A stretch of 64,000 nucleotides of DNA from Avena insularis (GCA_023614405.1 CM042689.1:333102305-333166304); one strand, 5' to 3'. Numbered from the stretch's first letter, positions 1-11,865 are shown. A program made the numbers and translations. Notes: generated by a model from the sequence alone, not told the origin.

Positions 1-623
1 GGAGAAAACAACGGTCTCTTATTCATGGAACAAGTGGATTGTTTACCTTACACACTTTGCTTAAAGCAGTTGTCTGTTGCTTGCAACTTAATACTGGAGG
101 GGGTTCGGATGATAACCCAAAGGTGGACTTCTATTCATAGATGCAGTTGGATGGCGGTCTATGTATATTGTTGTATTTCCCAATCGAATCCCGTAAGATC
201 TTTATGTCTAGTATTGTATTGTAATTCCTTGCTTAATCCTATCAATTTCCCTGCTGTAATTTGTTTACCCAGCATGCCATGTTTGTTTATTTAAGGAGAA
301 CACCTCTAGTGAACTATGGACCCCGGTCCAATCTTTACCATTGATACATCTTCCACTGTTTCTGTTTACTTGCTACAAACCATCATCACCTTCCACACCA
401 TACAGTTAATCCTTTGTTACAGCAACCGATGAGATTGACAACCTCACTGTTAGTTGGGGCAAAGTCTTGAGTTTGTGTTGTGCAGGTTTCCATGTTGCTT
501 GCAACACCTTTGAGAAGGATTCCTCCTACTGGTTCGATAACCTTGGTTTCTTACTGAGGGAGGACTTGCTGCTGTGCTGCATCATACCCAACGAAGCGCT
601 CCCACGTTAACAAATCGCCAACA
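1..623 (+). mobile_element. 5' LTR (3' part) of non-autonomous LTR retrotransposon copy A
   Basis: The stretch matches the last ~620 bases of three other LTRs in this window (solo LTR ending 6192, 3' LTR ending 7275, copy C LTR ending 59983). The end is set at ...CAACA, position 623, because all copies diverge or enter the primer site just after it. The beginning of this LTR lies outside the window. Small ORFs inside it are not conserved and are not genes. Confidence 0.85.
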
Positions 624-630
624 AGTTTTC

Positions 631-648
631 TAGCGCCGTTGCCGGGGA
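631..648 (+). promoter_or_regulatory. Primer binding site, tRNA-Asp type (copy A)
   Basis: Eight bases after the LTR end is TAGCGCCGTTGCCGGGGA, one base different from TGGCGCCGTTGCCGGGGA. The latter is complementary to the 3' end of plant tRNA-Asp(GTC) including CCA, which I know from the tRNA sequence. It is where minus-strand DNA synthesis would be primed. Confidence 0.75.
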
Positions 649-849
649 GGCTAAGGACGTCTTCACAAGGGGAGCCCTCCTCAACATTTCTCTTTACTTT
701 GTTTTTTGTTTGCTTAGTTTATTTTGCTTGCTTTTGTTTGCCTCTTTTTATCAAAAACTCCAAAAAATACTTTAGTTTGGTTTGCTTTCTCTTAACAAAA
801 ACACAAAAAATTAGCTCCTACTCTAGTCGCCACCTTGCTCTAGCTCACC

Positions 850-1429
850 ATGTTGTTCCCCAAGTTCGCCCTGAAGGACCTTTCGATAGGTAGTGGCTCT
901 AAAATTGGGAAAGAAAATATTGAAGAATTATTTAATCATGTTAGCAAGCATGAGGATATTGAGGATAGATCTATAGCAGAACTTGCTCCTAATTATGAAA
1001 TTGCTTCAGCTTCTTTAGTTCATATGTTGGAGGCTAGGTTTGTTAGCCTTAACCCCATGATGCAAATTTTGTTCCTAAAACTAAAAGAAGAAAGAACGCT
1101 AAAAAGAGAGAATTTATCCTTAAAACTTTACTAAAGAGTTTCATGATGTTTCTAAGGAAGCCAAAAAGGTCTTTGAGCGTTTTAATATGCTAGGCTCATG
1201 TGTAGATGTTGTGGGTACTTCAGATAAAACCAAATCTAGAGAGGAATTTAAGATACCCATACCCTTTAAGCTTGTTGCGATGCATGAAGCCTTTGAAAAG
1301 AATTTTGATTGGATTGTTCCTAAAAATCCCTTTGATGAAGGTAGTAAACCAAAGATAGATGATATACCTTTCATAGTTGAAGACTTTGCAAGTATTGATG
1401 TTAATGCTTCTTCATTTGAAAATACTTGA
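850..1429 (+). pseudogene. Broken copy of the unknown ORF of the non-autonomous LTR family
   Basis: Starts with ATG in the same leader context as the intact 203-codon ORF of copy C (60261-60872) and matches it along its whole length. The frame is lost near 1130, where copy A is one base shorter than copy C (ACTTTACTAAAG against ACTTTATCAAAAG), giving a TAA at 1132-1134. The reading continues in another frame from about 1187 to the TGA at 1427-1429. Copy A also lacks about a dozen residues near the C terminus that copy C has. No gag, protease, reverse transcriptase or integrase motif is present. I do not recognise the protein; the two copies show it is a feature of the family and not chance. 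Confidence 0.7.
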
Positions 1430-4191
1430 TTTCTTGCTTCTTGTGCCTAACTTAAAGGAGTTAAAGAAAAGTAATTGTTGGGAGATAACCCAAGAGTTTT
1501 CTTGAGTCTTGAAAGTTATTACTTCAGTAATGACCTCTCCTTATCCTTTTTGTTTGCTTTTTGTGCCAAGAATTACCTCTAATGAGAGGGAAGTAAGATT
1601 TGGGGAGTTGCTGTCCTGAAACAGATTTCTGCCTCCGCCATAAACATTCGTGAGGAGTCTCTATAAGTCCGATTGAGCTGAAAATTTACGAATAAAACCC
1701 CTAGTATGTTAGCTAACTTTCGTTAGTTCAACACTTTTTTATTTGAGCAACAGAAGGTCTTCGAAAAAATCGGTTTCTACCTGCTGGTCTGTTTTGACAG
1801 ATTTCTGCCATTATTTGCATTTGCTTCTTATTGATTCCTTTTTGGGTACTTTTTGGGAAATTGAGCTTTTTGAAGGAGTTGCTACAGTAGCTTGTGTTTT
1901 TAGTGGAAGTTTTTCTGTTCTAAAGCTAAACCCAAGGATCTATTATGTTTTGAATACACTAATGTTGCTAATGAAGATTGCGTGAAGTTTAGTATGAAGG
2001 AAAAATTTCAGGTGTAGAGAGAGAATAATATAATAATATGAAGAATGGACAAAAGCTCAAGCTTGGGGATGCCACCCCGATGTCACCCCAAGAAATATCC
2101 AAGAGGTACAAGCGTCAAAGCTTGGGGATGCCCAAGGCATCCCCTTCTTCATCAATAAAAAGGTCAGGTCTTTCTAGACACTTTGTTTTTATTGTTTCAT
2201 GCACTATTGTGTTGTTCTTGGAGCATCTTAGTTTTTGTTTGCTTTGCTTAGTTTGTTTAATTTGCTTAAATAAAGTAGTTTGGATCCCCATTCTCGCTGT
2301 GTTGTTTCAAATAAGTTGATTGGTGTTGGAAAGGAGTAGAAAGTTCTTGCTTGGAAGTGCAAGAAGAGCTTGCATTGACTATGACTTAAACTTTAGCATG
2401 TCATGCTAGGTGTTGCTTTGACCTTATGATTAGTGATTATTGTTGTAGCATGACTTGTTCCAAACAATTGGGATTGCTTAGTGTGCCTTAAAGGAATCAT
2501 GTGTTGTTTTAGCATGCAAAAGCATAGTATTGTGGTATTCTCCTTTGATGCTTTGTTTGGGTTGACTTGACACATGCTCACACCATGTTATGACTATGAA
2601 CAAGTCACCATAGACTCTATGATCATTTAGTCCTTGACTTGTAGTACCACTCTATGCTTTGATTAGTAATATTTTGTCGCTTTGCATGATTATGGCCACT
2701 ATTGCTCTCTTAGTTGGTTTCTACCAGTCTTTTGCTAGCCTCCACTTGTATGACTAAGCTCTACTCATGCTTTCAACTCCCAAGAAACCAAGTTATTCCA
2801 AAGTGTTCACTATAAATTCCTATGCATGGTGTGTTACACCATTCCAAATATATTCTTGTTTTCAGATATCTTCCAATTAAAAAAGTATTTTGTTATGTGA
2901 AAACTTAGTGATTAAAGCTCTCACGAACTTGATGGCACACTTTGTATTCCTTGCCCCTAATAAACTTGAACCATTGTGTCATCTATGTTGTATATGCTTG
3001 CACTTATACGTTGGAATTAGCAGAACCATGTTGTCATGTGGAATGCTTTCAACATTGCACTTGTACTTTATACACAGTTGATATCATGCTCTTTTGTCTA
3101 TGGATGTCGTCGGTGTGAAATGAAAGGGGAGCTTGTAAGTCTATGGAGTTATGTATTTTGTATTAGATAAATGCCTGAGCCACTAGCCTAAGCCATGCCT
3201 AATCATGGTGTAAACTTGCAGCATCACCATAGTGACATCTATGAAGCATTCTTCTTATAAAAAAAGAGATTGAGAAAAAAGAGACATACGAGAAAAGAGG
3301 AAAGAGAGAAAAAAAGCACCATATTCCCATGGTAAATAAAAAGAATGCTGATATGCTCATTATCTGCTTGCCTTGTCATTTTGGTTATGGGAAAGCTCAT
3401 GTACCATGTGCAAGGGGTACCCCGTTGGTGGTTCTCTATGATACACATGTACTTACTATGACAAGAACTTGCAAGTAACTAAATTTGAGTAGCATGAGGA
3501 GCGGCCCTCGTATTCAAGGGACATGAGATTGCCAACTTATACTTTGTCAAGCATATACTCCATAGTTTGTTCACTTTAACCTTAATCAGTTCAAGATGCC
3601 TATGATAGGGTCAATGAGGGCTGAAAGCTAACAAGTACCATGATTTTTGGAAGATCTTTTTGAAACTTGAATTCCCTGCTTCCCTTTATGAAGGGCCTTT
3701 CTTCCACTATTATATTGAGTCTCCACCTTCTACCTTTAGGCACCAGTTAAGAGGGCATAGTTGCCATTCTTAGTTCTATGTGCAGTGTCCCAAAACTTAT
3801 TGATTGATGCATATTATTGTATTGCTTGTTCTTGTGCTATTTGTATCTAGTCACTCTTATGAACTTTGAAGGTGTCCTATGCATGTATTTTCTACTCCAT
3901 GAGGGACAAGCTGAATGCCACTATGCCATGTTTTTTGTATGTGAAACAAACAAACGTTTTTCAATGCATGTTATTCATGATCTTTGTTTATATCCTTTCT
4001 GTTGCATGCATAGTTACTTTGTCTTATTGTTAGAACTCCATCTTTCATGCACATGTTTAGAGTTATTTGATCCTAGCTTTCAATGCTTGCAAATGGTTTG
4101 ATCTTGGTTTTGATGGTGCATGTCACCTCAAAAATTATTCTTTTATCACTTACCTACTCGAGGACGAGCAGGAGTTAAGCTTGGGGATGCT
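1430..4191 (+). mobile_element. Non-coding internal domain of copy A, ending in the polypurine tract
   Basis: About 2.8 kb without a plausible gene, yet clearly homologous to 60873-64000 of copy C, so it belongs to the element. It is rich in T/TTG runs and stops in all frames. The polypurine-type motif AAGCTTGGGGATGCT (4177-4191) abuts the 3' LTR. Two further copies of AAGCTTGGGGATGCC lie far upstream at 2059-2073 and 2118-2132. Confidence 0.75.
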
Positions 4192-4653
4192 TGATACGTC
4201 GGAAACGTATCTATAATTTTTGATGTTCCATGCTTGTTTAGTATCTACTTTGCTTTGCTTTGTCCACACTTTGAGGTGCTTTTCATATGTTTTCTGGTAC
4301 TAACCTATTAACAAGTTGCCACAGTGCCAGTTGCCTGTTTTATGTTGTTTTTGGTTCTAGAAAAGCTAGTAAGGAAATATTCTCGGAAATGGACGGGACA
4401 AAAGCCAAAGTCAATATTTTACCAAGAAGAACACGAACTCCAGAGGAGAGACGGAGGGGCGCCTGTATGTGCACGGCCTAGGGTGGGCCACCTTTGGCGG
4501 TGTGGGCCCTGGCCTCCCAGCCTCGCCTCTTCGCCTATAAGAAGCCCCCGATGCCTAAACCCTAAGAACCCGATCAATATTCCACGAAACCATCTGTAGC
4601 CGCCACCATCGTCCCTAGATCGGGGGGATCTGAAGCTCTTCCTGACACCCTGT
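4192..4653 (+). mobile_element. 3' LTR of copy A, first part
   Basis: Starts with TGATACGTC directly after the polypurine tract. It contains a TATA-like TATAAG at 4536-4541, preserved in copy C near 58796. It is interrupted at 4653 by a solo LTR of the same family and resumes at 6193. The two parts sum to 1545 bp, matching the solo LTR (1539 bp) and the copy C LTR (1555 bp). Confidence 0.85.
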
Positions 4654-6192
4654 TGATACGTCGAAAACATATCTATAATTTTTGATGCTCCATGCTTGTT
4701 TAGTATCTACTTTGCTTTGCTTTGTCTACACTTTGAGGTGTTTTTATATCTTTTCTGGAACTAACCTATTAACAACTTTCCACAGTGCCAGTTGCATGTT
4801 TTCTTCTGTTTTTGGTTCTAGAAATGCAGAAAATCAATATTCTTGGAATTGGACGGGACAAAAGCCAAAGCCAATATTTTATCGTGGGGGACACGAATCC
4901 AGAAGACGAGGCAGAACGGAGGCCAGGCAGACCCCTAAGCTAAGGGTGGGCCTGCCTCGCTGGGTGGTGGGGCCCCTGGCCGCCTCCCAGCCTCGCCTCT
5001 TCACCCATAATAAGCCCCCGATGCAGAAACCCTAAGTACCCGATCAATATTCCACAAAACCTTCTATAGCCGCTGCCACCGTCGTACCTAGATCGGGGGG
5101 ATCTGAAGTTCTTCCCGGCACCCTGGCAGAGGGGAGATCATCCCGAATGCCTTCTCTCCGGTATGATGCGTGAGTAGTTCCACCTTGGACTATGGATCCA
5201 TGTAGTAGCTAGATGGTTGTATCTCCTCCTTGTGCTTTCATGTATAGATCTTGTGAGCTCCGTTCATGATCAAGATCTAATCTATTTGTAATCATGCATG
5301 TTGTGTTTGCAGGGATCCGATGGATATTGAGATTACTATGTCAGATTGATTAATGGTTTTGTCTATTTGATTCTATCATGTCTGTGTTGTTTGTGATCTT
5401 GCATGCTCTCTGTTGTTAGTATCTATCTTGGCCAAGTAGTTGCTAGTGACTCCAAGAGGGGATATTTATGCTCGATAGTGGGTTCATGCCTCTAGTTTCC
5501 AAGGGAAGTGACATAAATCTCTTCGGTTGTAGATGTGTTGTTGCTACTAGGGAGAAAAACAACGGTCTCTTGTTCATGGAACAAGTGGATTGTTTATCTT
5601 ACACACTTTGCTTAAAGCAGTTGTCTGTTGCTTGCAACTTAATACTGGAGGGGGTTCAGATGATAACCTGAAGGTGGACTTCTAGTCATAGATGTAGTTG
5701 GATGGCGGTCTATGTATATTGTTGTATTGCCCAATCGAAGCTCATAGGATCTTTATGTCTAGTATTGCATTGTTATGCCTTGCTCAGTCCTGTTAATTGC
5801 CCTGCTATAATTTGTTTACCCAGCATGCCATGTTTGTTTATCTAAGGAGAACACCTCTAGTGAACTATGGAACCCGGTCCGATCTTTACCATTGATACAT
5901 CTTCCACTATTATTTGTTTACTTGCTGCAAACTATTACCTTCCACAACATACGTTTAATCCTTTGTTACAGCAAACGGGTGAGCTTGACAACCTCATGAT
6001 TCATTGGGGCAAAGTCTTGAGTTTGTGTTGTGCAGGTCTCCGTGTTGTTTGCAACACCTGTGTGACGTTTCCTTCCTTCTACTGGTTCGATAACCTCGGT
6101 TTCTTACTGAGGGAAAACTTGCTGATGTGCTCATCACACCTTGCGCTTGGGGTTTCCAACGAAGCGTCCCACGATAGTGTTGGGCGTCATCA
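4654..6192 (+). mobile_element. Solo LTR inserted in the 3' LTR of copy A
   Basis: A complete LTR (TGATACGTC...TCATCA, 1539 bp) with no internal domain. It is flanked by CCTGT (4649-4653) and CCTGC (6193-6197), a 5-bp target duplication with one mismatch. The host LTR continues exactly where it broke off. This is what is left when an inserted element recombines between its own two LTRs. Its TATA region has decayed (CATAATAAG near 5006). Confidence 0.85.
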
Positions 6193-7275
6193 CCTGCCGG
6201 AGGGGAGATCATCCCAGAGGCCTTCTTCTTCATTATGCCAGCCTCCGGTATGAAGCGTGAGTAGTTCCACCTTGGACTACGGGTCCATGTAGTAGCTACA
6301 TGGTTGTATCTCCTCCTTTGTGATTTCATGTCTAGATCTTGTGAGCTCCGTTCATGATCAAGATCTCATCTATTTGTAATCATGCATGTTGTGTTTGCGG
6401 GGATCCAATGGATATTGAGATTACTATGTCAGATTGATTAATGGTTTTGTCTTATTGATTCTATCATGTCTGTATTGTTTGTGATCTTGCATGCTCTCCG
6501 TTGTTAGTAGCTATCTTGGCCAAGTAGTTGCTAGTGACTCCAAGAGGGGGTATTTATGCTCGATAGTGGGTTCATGCCTCTACTTAATCAAGGGAAGTGA
6601 CAGAAATCTCTACGGTTGTAGATATGTTGTTGCCACTAGGGAGAAAACAACGGTCTCTTGTTCATGGAACAAGTGGATTGTTTACCTTACACACTTTGCT
6701 TAAAGTAGTTGTCTATTGCTTGCAACTTAATACTGGAGGGGGTTCGGATGATAACTCAAAGATGAAGTTCGATGCAGTTGGATGGTGATCTATGTATATT
6801 GTTGTATTGCCCAATCGAATCTCGTAGGATCTTTATGTCTAGTATTGTATTGTTATGCCTTGCTCAGTCCTTTTAATTGCCCTGCTGTAATTTGTTTACC
6901 CAGCATGTTATGTTTGTTTATCTAAGGAGAACACCTCTAGTGAACTATGGACCCCGGTCCAATCTTTACCATTGATACGTCTTCCATTGTTACCTGTTTA
7001 CTTGCTACAAACCATCATTACCTTCCACACCATACAATTAATTCTTTGTTATAGCAACCGTTGAGATTAACAACCTCACTGTTAGTTGGGCCAAAGTCTT
7101 GAGTTTATGTTGTGCAGGTTTCCACGTTGCTTGCAACACCTTTGAGACGTTTCCTTCCTCCTACTGGTTCGATAACCTCGGTTTCTTACTGAGGGAAGAC
7201 TTGCTGCTGTGCTGCATCATACCTTGCTCTTGGGGTTTCCCGACGAAGCGCTCCCACGTCAACAAAGCGCCAACA
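6193..7275 (+). mobile_element. 3' LTR of copy A, second part, and element end
   Basis: Continues the 3' LTR from 4653 and ends ...CCAACA at 7275. The following ACGGG (7276-7280) is the probable right target duplication. The uninterrupted paralogous flank at 7806-7812 reads ACAGGGT, so the insertion site is recognisable. The left duplication is outside the window. Confidence 0.8.
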
Positions 7276-7278
7276 ACG

Positions 7279-8034
7279 GGGTATCAGGCGGGCTTGCGGC
7301 AGCGAGGTGAGGAGGGAGCAAGGGTGGTGGCGGATGACGCTGGGGATGGAGAGGAGGAGGTCTGAGAGGGTTAAAGAATGCGCTCAATAGGTACGGGTCG
7401 GGCAAGTCGGTAAATTCTCCACCCTATTTTTCATCTCTCCCTATCTCCAGATCGAGGTGGTCGAGAGAGATGACCCTGATCTAGCCCAGCCAAGACCGTG
7501 GAAGGGAGTGGTTTTCGTTTTCATCCGACATTTATTTGGACGAGTTTTCCCCTGCAAGTTCGGACATATTACAGCCTCTCCAGCGCTGAGAAAACTAGAC
7601 GGTTTGTTTGGGAAAAAAGTCTCAAACTTGCTTATCCTTCCCCTGTAGGCGACCTGCAGGGCGGGGAGCACCTCTGGCGTTGGGAAAAGCTGAGGCCGGG
7701 GTGGAGCGGTGGTCGATGAAGACCAGACGAGGTCGGCGGCCGGACGGAGCAGGAGCTCGCGGTGGTGGTCGAGCTCCGTCAGAAAGTGGCGCGGGCAGAG
7801 CTGAGACAGGGTATCGGGCGGGCTTGCGGAAGCGAGGTGAGGAGGGAGCAGGGGTGGTGGCGGATGCCGCTGGGGATGGAGAGGAGGGCTGAGAGGGCTG
7901 AAGGATGCGCTTAATAGGTACGGGTCGGGCAAGTCGGTAAATTCTCCACCCTATTTTTCGTCTCTCCCTATCTCCAGATCCAGGTGGTCGAGAGAGATGA
8001 CCCCGATCCAGCCTAGCCAATACCATGGAAGGGA
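7279..8034. repeat. Tandem duplication of a GC-rich segment (unit about 530 bp)
   Basis: The sequence 7281-7503 recurs at 7813-8034 with few changes: the GGCGGGCTTGCGG stretch, the GGTACGGGTCGGGCAAGTCGG stretch and the GGTGGTCGAGAGAGATGACC stretch all occur twice at the same spacing. The left unit starts immediately at the retrotransposon junction, so copy A landed in this duplicated unit. Several open frames run through the region on both strands because it is GC-rich. None shows a family I recognise and none is favoured by splice sites. Confidence 0.7.
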
Positions 8035-8609
8035 GCACCTGCACAACCATGAGGTGCAGGCGGATCTACCATGTCCGGGCCGCGAGATACCCTGTGGCTT
8101 CGTCCTATGGGCTGCCCGGGAATTTGTTCTCCAACTGCTTCGTCCTATGGTTGCAACGTCCATGTCCATAGTATAGTTTTTGTCTGTCCGCTGTTGTGCA
8201 GCCAGTTGCATGACTGTGGCTTGCTCATTGGCACATAAAAATCTCTATTTTTCCATTTAGATCTTCACATGGATCAGAGTTAACGATATTAATAATGGAT
8301 GTGATTTATAATGAGATTCAGCCAGGAATTGTATCAGCTGTATCACAAACAAAGGTTCAGTCTAAGTCATTCTTTTTTTCTAAACTAATGTGGCAGCACA
8401 CAGCATAATCTAAAAATGAGTTAGACGTGAACGACAGGTGGCACAAAGATCAGAACAGGATAAACCTACTAGCGAACTTCACTTTGTAATTTTCATTGCA
8501 GGAGGCTCGACATGCCAAGGATAAGGACGAGCAAGCAGTTGAAGCATGTACTAATCTGTGTACTTTCATTGCCGCGCCCTTCGAGGATTCCTCAGCGAGC
8601 AGTGCAGGT
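8035..8609. other. Intergenic stretch, no recognisable gene
   Basis: Unique-looking sequence after the duplication. An acceptor-like TTTTCATTGCAG sits just before 8502 and opens a frame reading into the following minisatellite, which could be an exon remnant. There is no donor or upstream exon that I can support. Confidence 0.4.
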
Positions 8610-8826
8610 CAGGTCATCTTCTCCATGGCGAGTACCTTGCCTAGGTGCTGGTTGGCCGAAGAAGCGCAGAGGCGTAGGTGTGCAAAATTGGTCAGGTCAT
8701 CTTCTCCATGGTGTGTACCTTGCCTAGGTGCTGGTTGGCCGAAGAAGCAGAGACGTAGGTGTGCAAAATTGGCCAGGTCATCTTCTCCATGGCGAGTACC
8801 TTGCTTAGGTCAGGTCATCTTCTCCA
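8610..8826 (+). repeat. Minisatellite, ~82-bp unit, 2 full and 2 partial copies
   Basis: Units start with CAGGTCATCTTCTCCATGG at 8610, 8693, 8774 and 8811. The first two are 83 and 81 bp, the third is cut to 37 bp, and the fourth breaks off after about 16 bases. The 83/81-bp change shifts the reading frame, so the array is unlikely to be selected as protein. Confidence 0.85.
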
Positions 8827-8839
8827 TATACGGCAGTTT

Positions 8840-9907
8840 GTAATCCAAGGCTATACTGTAAACAATCTTCCATATGAATGAAATCTCTCTTTACCTCAAA
8901 GAAAAATAAAAGCTTGATTTTGTGTGTTGTAGATGACCATCTTTTGGTTTGTAGTGACAGCAGATATGCTTTTTTCATGTTATATATATGAGATAATCTC
9001 CAGTTATATTATTCATTCTGTTGGCACCTTTAATTCGGTAATTGATAGCAAATATTTTTTGGGCATGAAATTGACACAAATGGGGTGAGTGTTCTACTCC
9101 AGCTCTGGTGAACCATCGTGAGAAGAGAGGAATGCCTGCTCCTCCGCCACCTCTGGAGCGACCTCGGAGTGGCAACCATGGTGCGTATGCTCCAGCTGCT
9201 ACATTTTTCTCTTTTTTGGGTCTCTTTGAAATCTTAGTATTCTGATCGAGATTATTCGTCTGCTGCTTTGGCCTCTATTATCTCGGTAAGCTTTAGGGTT
9301 AATTTTTATCCTTCTTGGATTGTAAAAATTACATTTTTTCTATTGGTAAAAAGGCGGGATGACTCAGAGTCAGTTAATTAACTTCTTGCCCCTGAAATCT
9401 GCACAACATGTAAATTCATAGTTGTCATTTTATCGACTAAAATTATACTCTTACTCTGGATGCAATGAACAGTAGAACAAATACCCTGTCCACTTTTGTA
9501 CATACTTCACTCTGTGAATAATCTTGAAAAATTTACTTCTATAAAAATGGTGAAAGAGTTGATGTAAGGGGTAATATTAGAGGTTAACATAGAGTTGGAA
9601 GAAGTCTATGAAAGGAATCTTAATAGGAAGGCCAAATATAAAGATACAGGGGAGATATTTTTGGATCACCTTTAGACGCTCTACGATGTGTATCTTATCA
9701 GAGTAGGAACTACTCATAATATCTAGGTGGAAAGATAATAGTGAAATTCAACTATAATGGCTTTGCATTGTTGTCGTACTAATCCAAGAAGATTTTAAAA
9801 GGTCATTATTTTGTTAGTAAAATAATTGAATGCAAAACTTAAAAAGTAAGAGGATGCGTGCAATCTTGGGCTTGAGAGGACGTGGCAACGCACGACCATT
9901 CAGCTAG
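8840..9907. mobile_element. Possible Helitron 3' end at 9907
   Basis: The segment ends with a GTGGCAACGCACG stem-like stretch followed by ATTCAGCTAG and a T at 9908. Grass Helitrons typically end in a short hairpin, 10-12 bases, then CTRR, inserted before T. No matching 5' TC end could be fixed, so the left limit is only nominal. The rest of the stretch is AT-rich and I see no gene in it. Confidence 0.3.
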
Positions 9908-9917
9908 TAAGATTTAA

Positions 9918-9967
9918 AGTATACTAAAAGTTAGCCCATTAAAGTAGACTAAAAGTTAGCCCATTAA
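9918..9967 (+). repeat. Short tandem duplication, 25 bp x 2
   Basis: AGTATACTAAAAGTTAGCCC and AGTAGACTAAAAGTTAGCCC, each followed by ATTAA, stand next to each other. Confidence 0.8.
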
Positions 9968-11395
9968 AAATTTTAACGGTTTTCATGAACACAGGCTGCA
10001 AGTTCTTCTTTCCGCGTGCAAACCCCTGTCTAGATTTTATACTTCCTAAATGTGATTTATTTAATCCCCTCTGAACTATATAATCATGCATCGATTCAAA
10101 ATAAGTTATACATAAAAAGATGTGAATCGATATTGCGAATCCATCCTTACGATCGGGTTCCTAGTTTCGTTGACTTTTTAGAAGTCTATTTTGTGTTCAT
10201 ATTTATACATTCTCTGAACGAATTTTGTCAAATTCTTTGTATACGGGCGAAATTTTCTTCGAGGTGTAGCTTCGCCTCACCATCTCACTCAAGTTGTAAG
10301 TTTTTCGTTTTGACATTCATAAATGATTAGACCTAAATTGTCCTGATATATGTATGTACACATAGATCTTCTCATATAGGAACGTCAAATCATAAAATTC
10401 ACAATATAAAAGTCGTGTGGAATGATGAACTGGAGCTTACCCTCAAAGGAAATTTAAGATGATCAACTGTGTGTGACGAATTTGATAAAATTCGTTTAAA
10501 AAAACTCTAAAAGGGAAAACGACGTAGTATTTTAAACACTCAATGAAATTACAAATCATTCATGGTAGTGGATTCATAACGTCGAGGGGTATATTTTTCA
10601 TCTAGATATTATCTCGAATGGAGGCACGGTTGGATATATTAGAGAGGATTAAGAAAAAGCATGTTAGTTAAACACAGAGCGTCTTTTTTGCACCGAACAA
10701 CCAAACGCCGGGTCTTTTACTACCATGTGGGCAATCAAATAAAGTGCCGAAGTTGGTTCAAGGCTTCAAGCCAAATCTCGACACATGCAGCAGCCAACGG
10801 CCAAGTGACAAAAAAAAAATATTGGACCGCAGCAACCAGACACATCCTTCGAGTGCCGATTGAATATCTTGCCCTCTAACGGCCTGGCCCACATAGGCAC
10901 ACAAAATGATGAAATCACCTCGTCCTCGTGCCTCGATTTGGAGGACGGGCTCATGTAGCCCACTTTCTAAATATTTTTGAATCAACATTTTGAAGTTTCA
11001 AATAATTCTGAGAAAAAAATCTTAGAAGCAGATAATGATGATTTCTAACTGTGTGAAAAAAACAGTGCTGAATATTATGTATTCTGGGTTGCGTAAACAT
11101 GACAGTTTTTCAGATAGATGGTGGACAGTGCAAAATTATAAAATCATTAGATTTGACAGTATTTGTCATTGTTGTATTGAATACAAACTATTTTGTGTTG
11201 AGATTTTGCAGGACCGTAGAATGCGTCATTTGCATTCTAGGATTCTTTTGTGATTTTTCTTTTGAAACTTCAAATGTCGATTTAGAAAGAAAAAAAAGCT
11301 CCATGGAACCTGCCCTCCAAAGCCATTTTTCGTACTCGCTCCCCATTACTATTTTCTTCTCGCACAGCGGTGAGGACCCCGCCTCAAAAGAAATA
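9968..11395. other. AT-rich intergenic stretch, nothing recognised
   Basis: About 1.4 kb with only short random frames, homopolymer runs and no repeated termini that I can pair. No gene is supported. Confidence 0.5.
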
Positions 11396-11519
11396 CTCCC
11401 TCCGACTCATATTAGTTGACTTGAATTTGTCAAAATTTAGATGAACCTATATACTAAATAGTGTCTAGATTCAACCAAATCTAGACAAATCTAAGTCAAC
11501 TAATATGGGTCGGAGGGAG
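11396..11519. mobile_element. Stowaway MITE (124 bp)
   Basis: Terminal inverted repeats CTCCCTCCGACTCATATTAG / CTAATATGGGTCGGAGGGAG, flanked by TA (11394-11395 and 11520-11521). The whole element folds into a hairpin. TA duplication and the CTCCCTCCG end are diagnostic of the Tc1/Mariner-related Stowaway group. It lies downstream of STT3A. Confidence 0.93.
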
Positions 11520-11635
11520 TAAGAAAAGTGGTGTGTTTGGGTCCAATATGAGTCAGTTCTACATAAGTTCAATCGTGAAACTCACAAGTTAGGCAGTAGG
11601 CTAATATAGTCCTTCGTCTTCCTCTTGATTGTTCA

Positions 11636-11850
11636 TCTACAGAATGTTCCAAACTACAGTAGATAACTTGGCGACGAAACAGATCCACCGGAGTCCGGAG
11701 GCCTCGGAGAACTTTCTCACAATCGCATTGTAGTCTATCTCCCACTGATGAGCTGACGCCTGGTCAAACTCCATGTCCCTGAATATGAACACCCCCCGGC
11801 CGCCGCACCCTCTTCTATGCCGGCAGGGCGGCGTCCACTCCCTCCCACCT
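11636..11850 (-). pseudogene. Short coding-like fragment of unknown origin
   Basis: On the minus strand a frame of about 70 codons runs from a stop at about 11852 to a TAG near 11636. It has a composition like real protein (segments such as VFIFRDMEFDQ and HQWEIDYNAIVRKF) and no ATG near its start. It may be an exon or captured gene fragment. I do not recognise the family and splice sites are not convincing. Confidence 0.3.
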
Positions 11851-11865
11851 CAGATGCAAAATTAT

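Noticed and set aside
4682..5035. 117-codon frame in the solo LTR
   Set aside because: It lies entirely in an LTR and is not open in the corresponding part of the other LTR copies.
7441..8050. Long overlapping open frames on both strands (up to 163 codons)
   Set aside because: The region is GC-rich and tandemly duplicated, frames overlap on both strands, residues are mostly Pro/Ser/Arg, and no domain or splice structure supports a gene.
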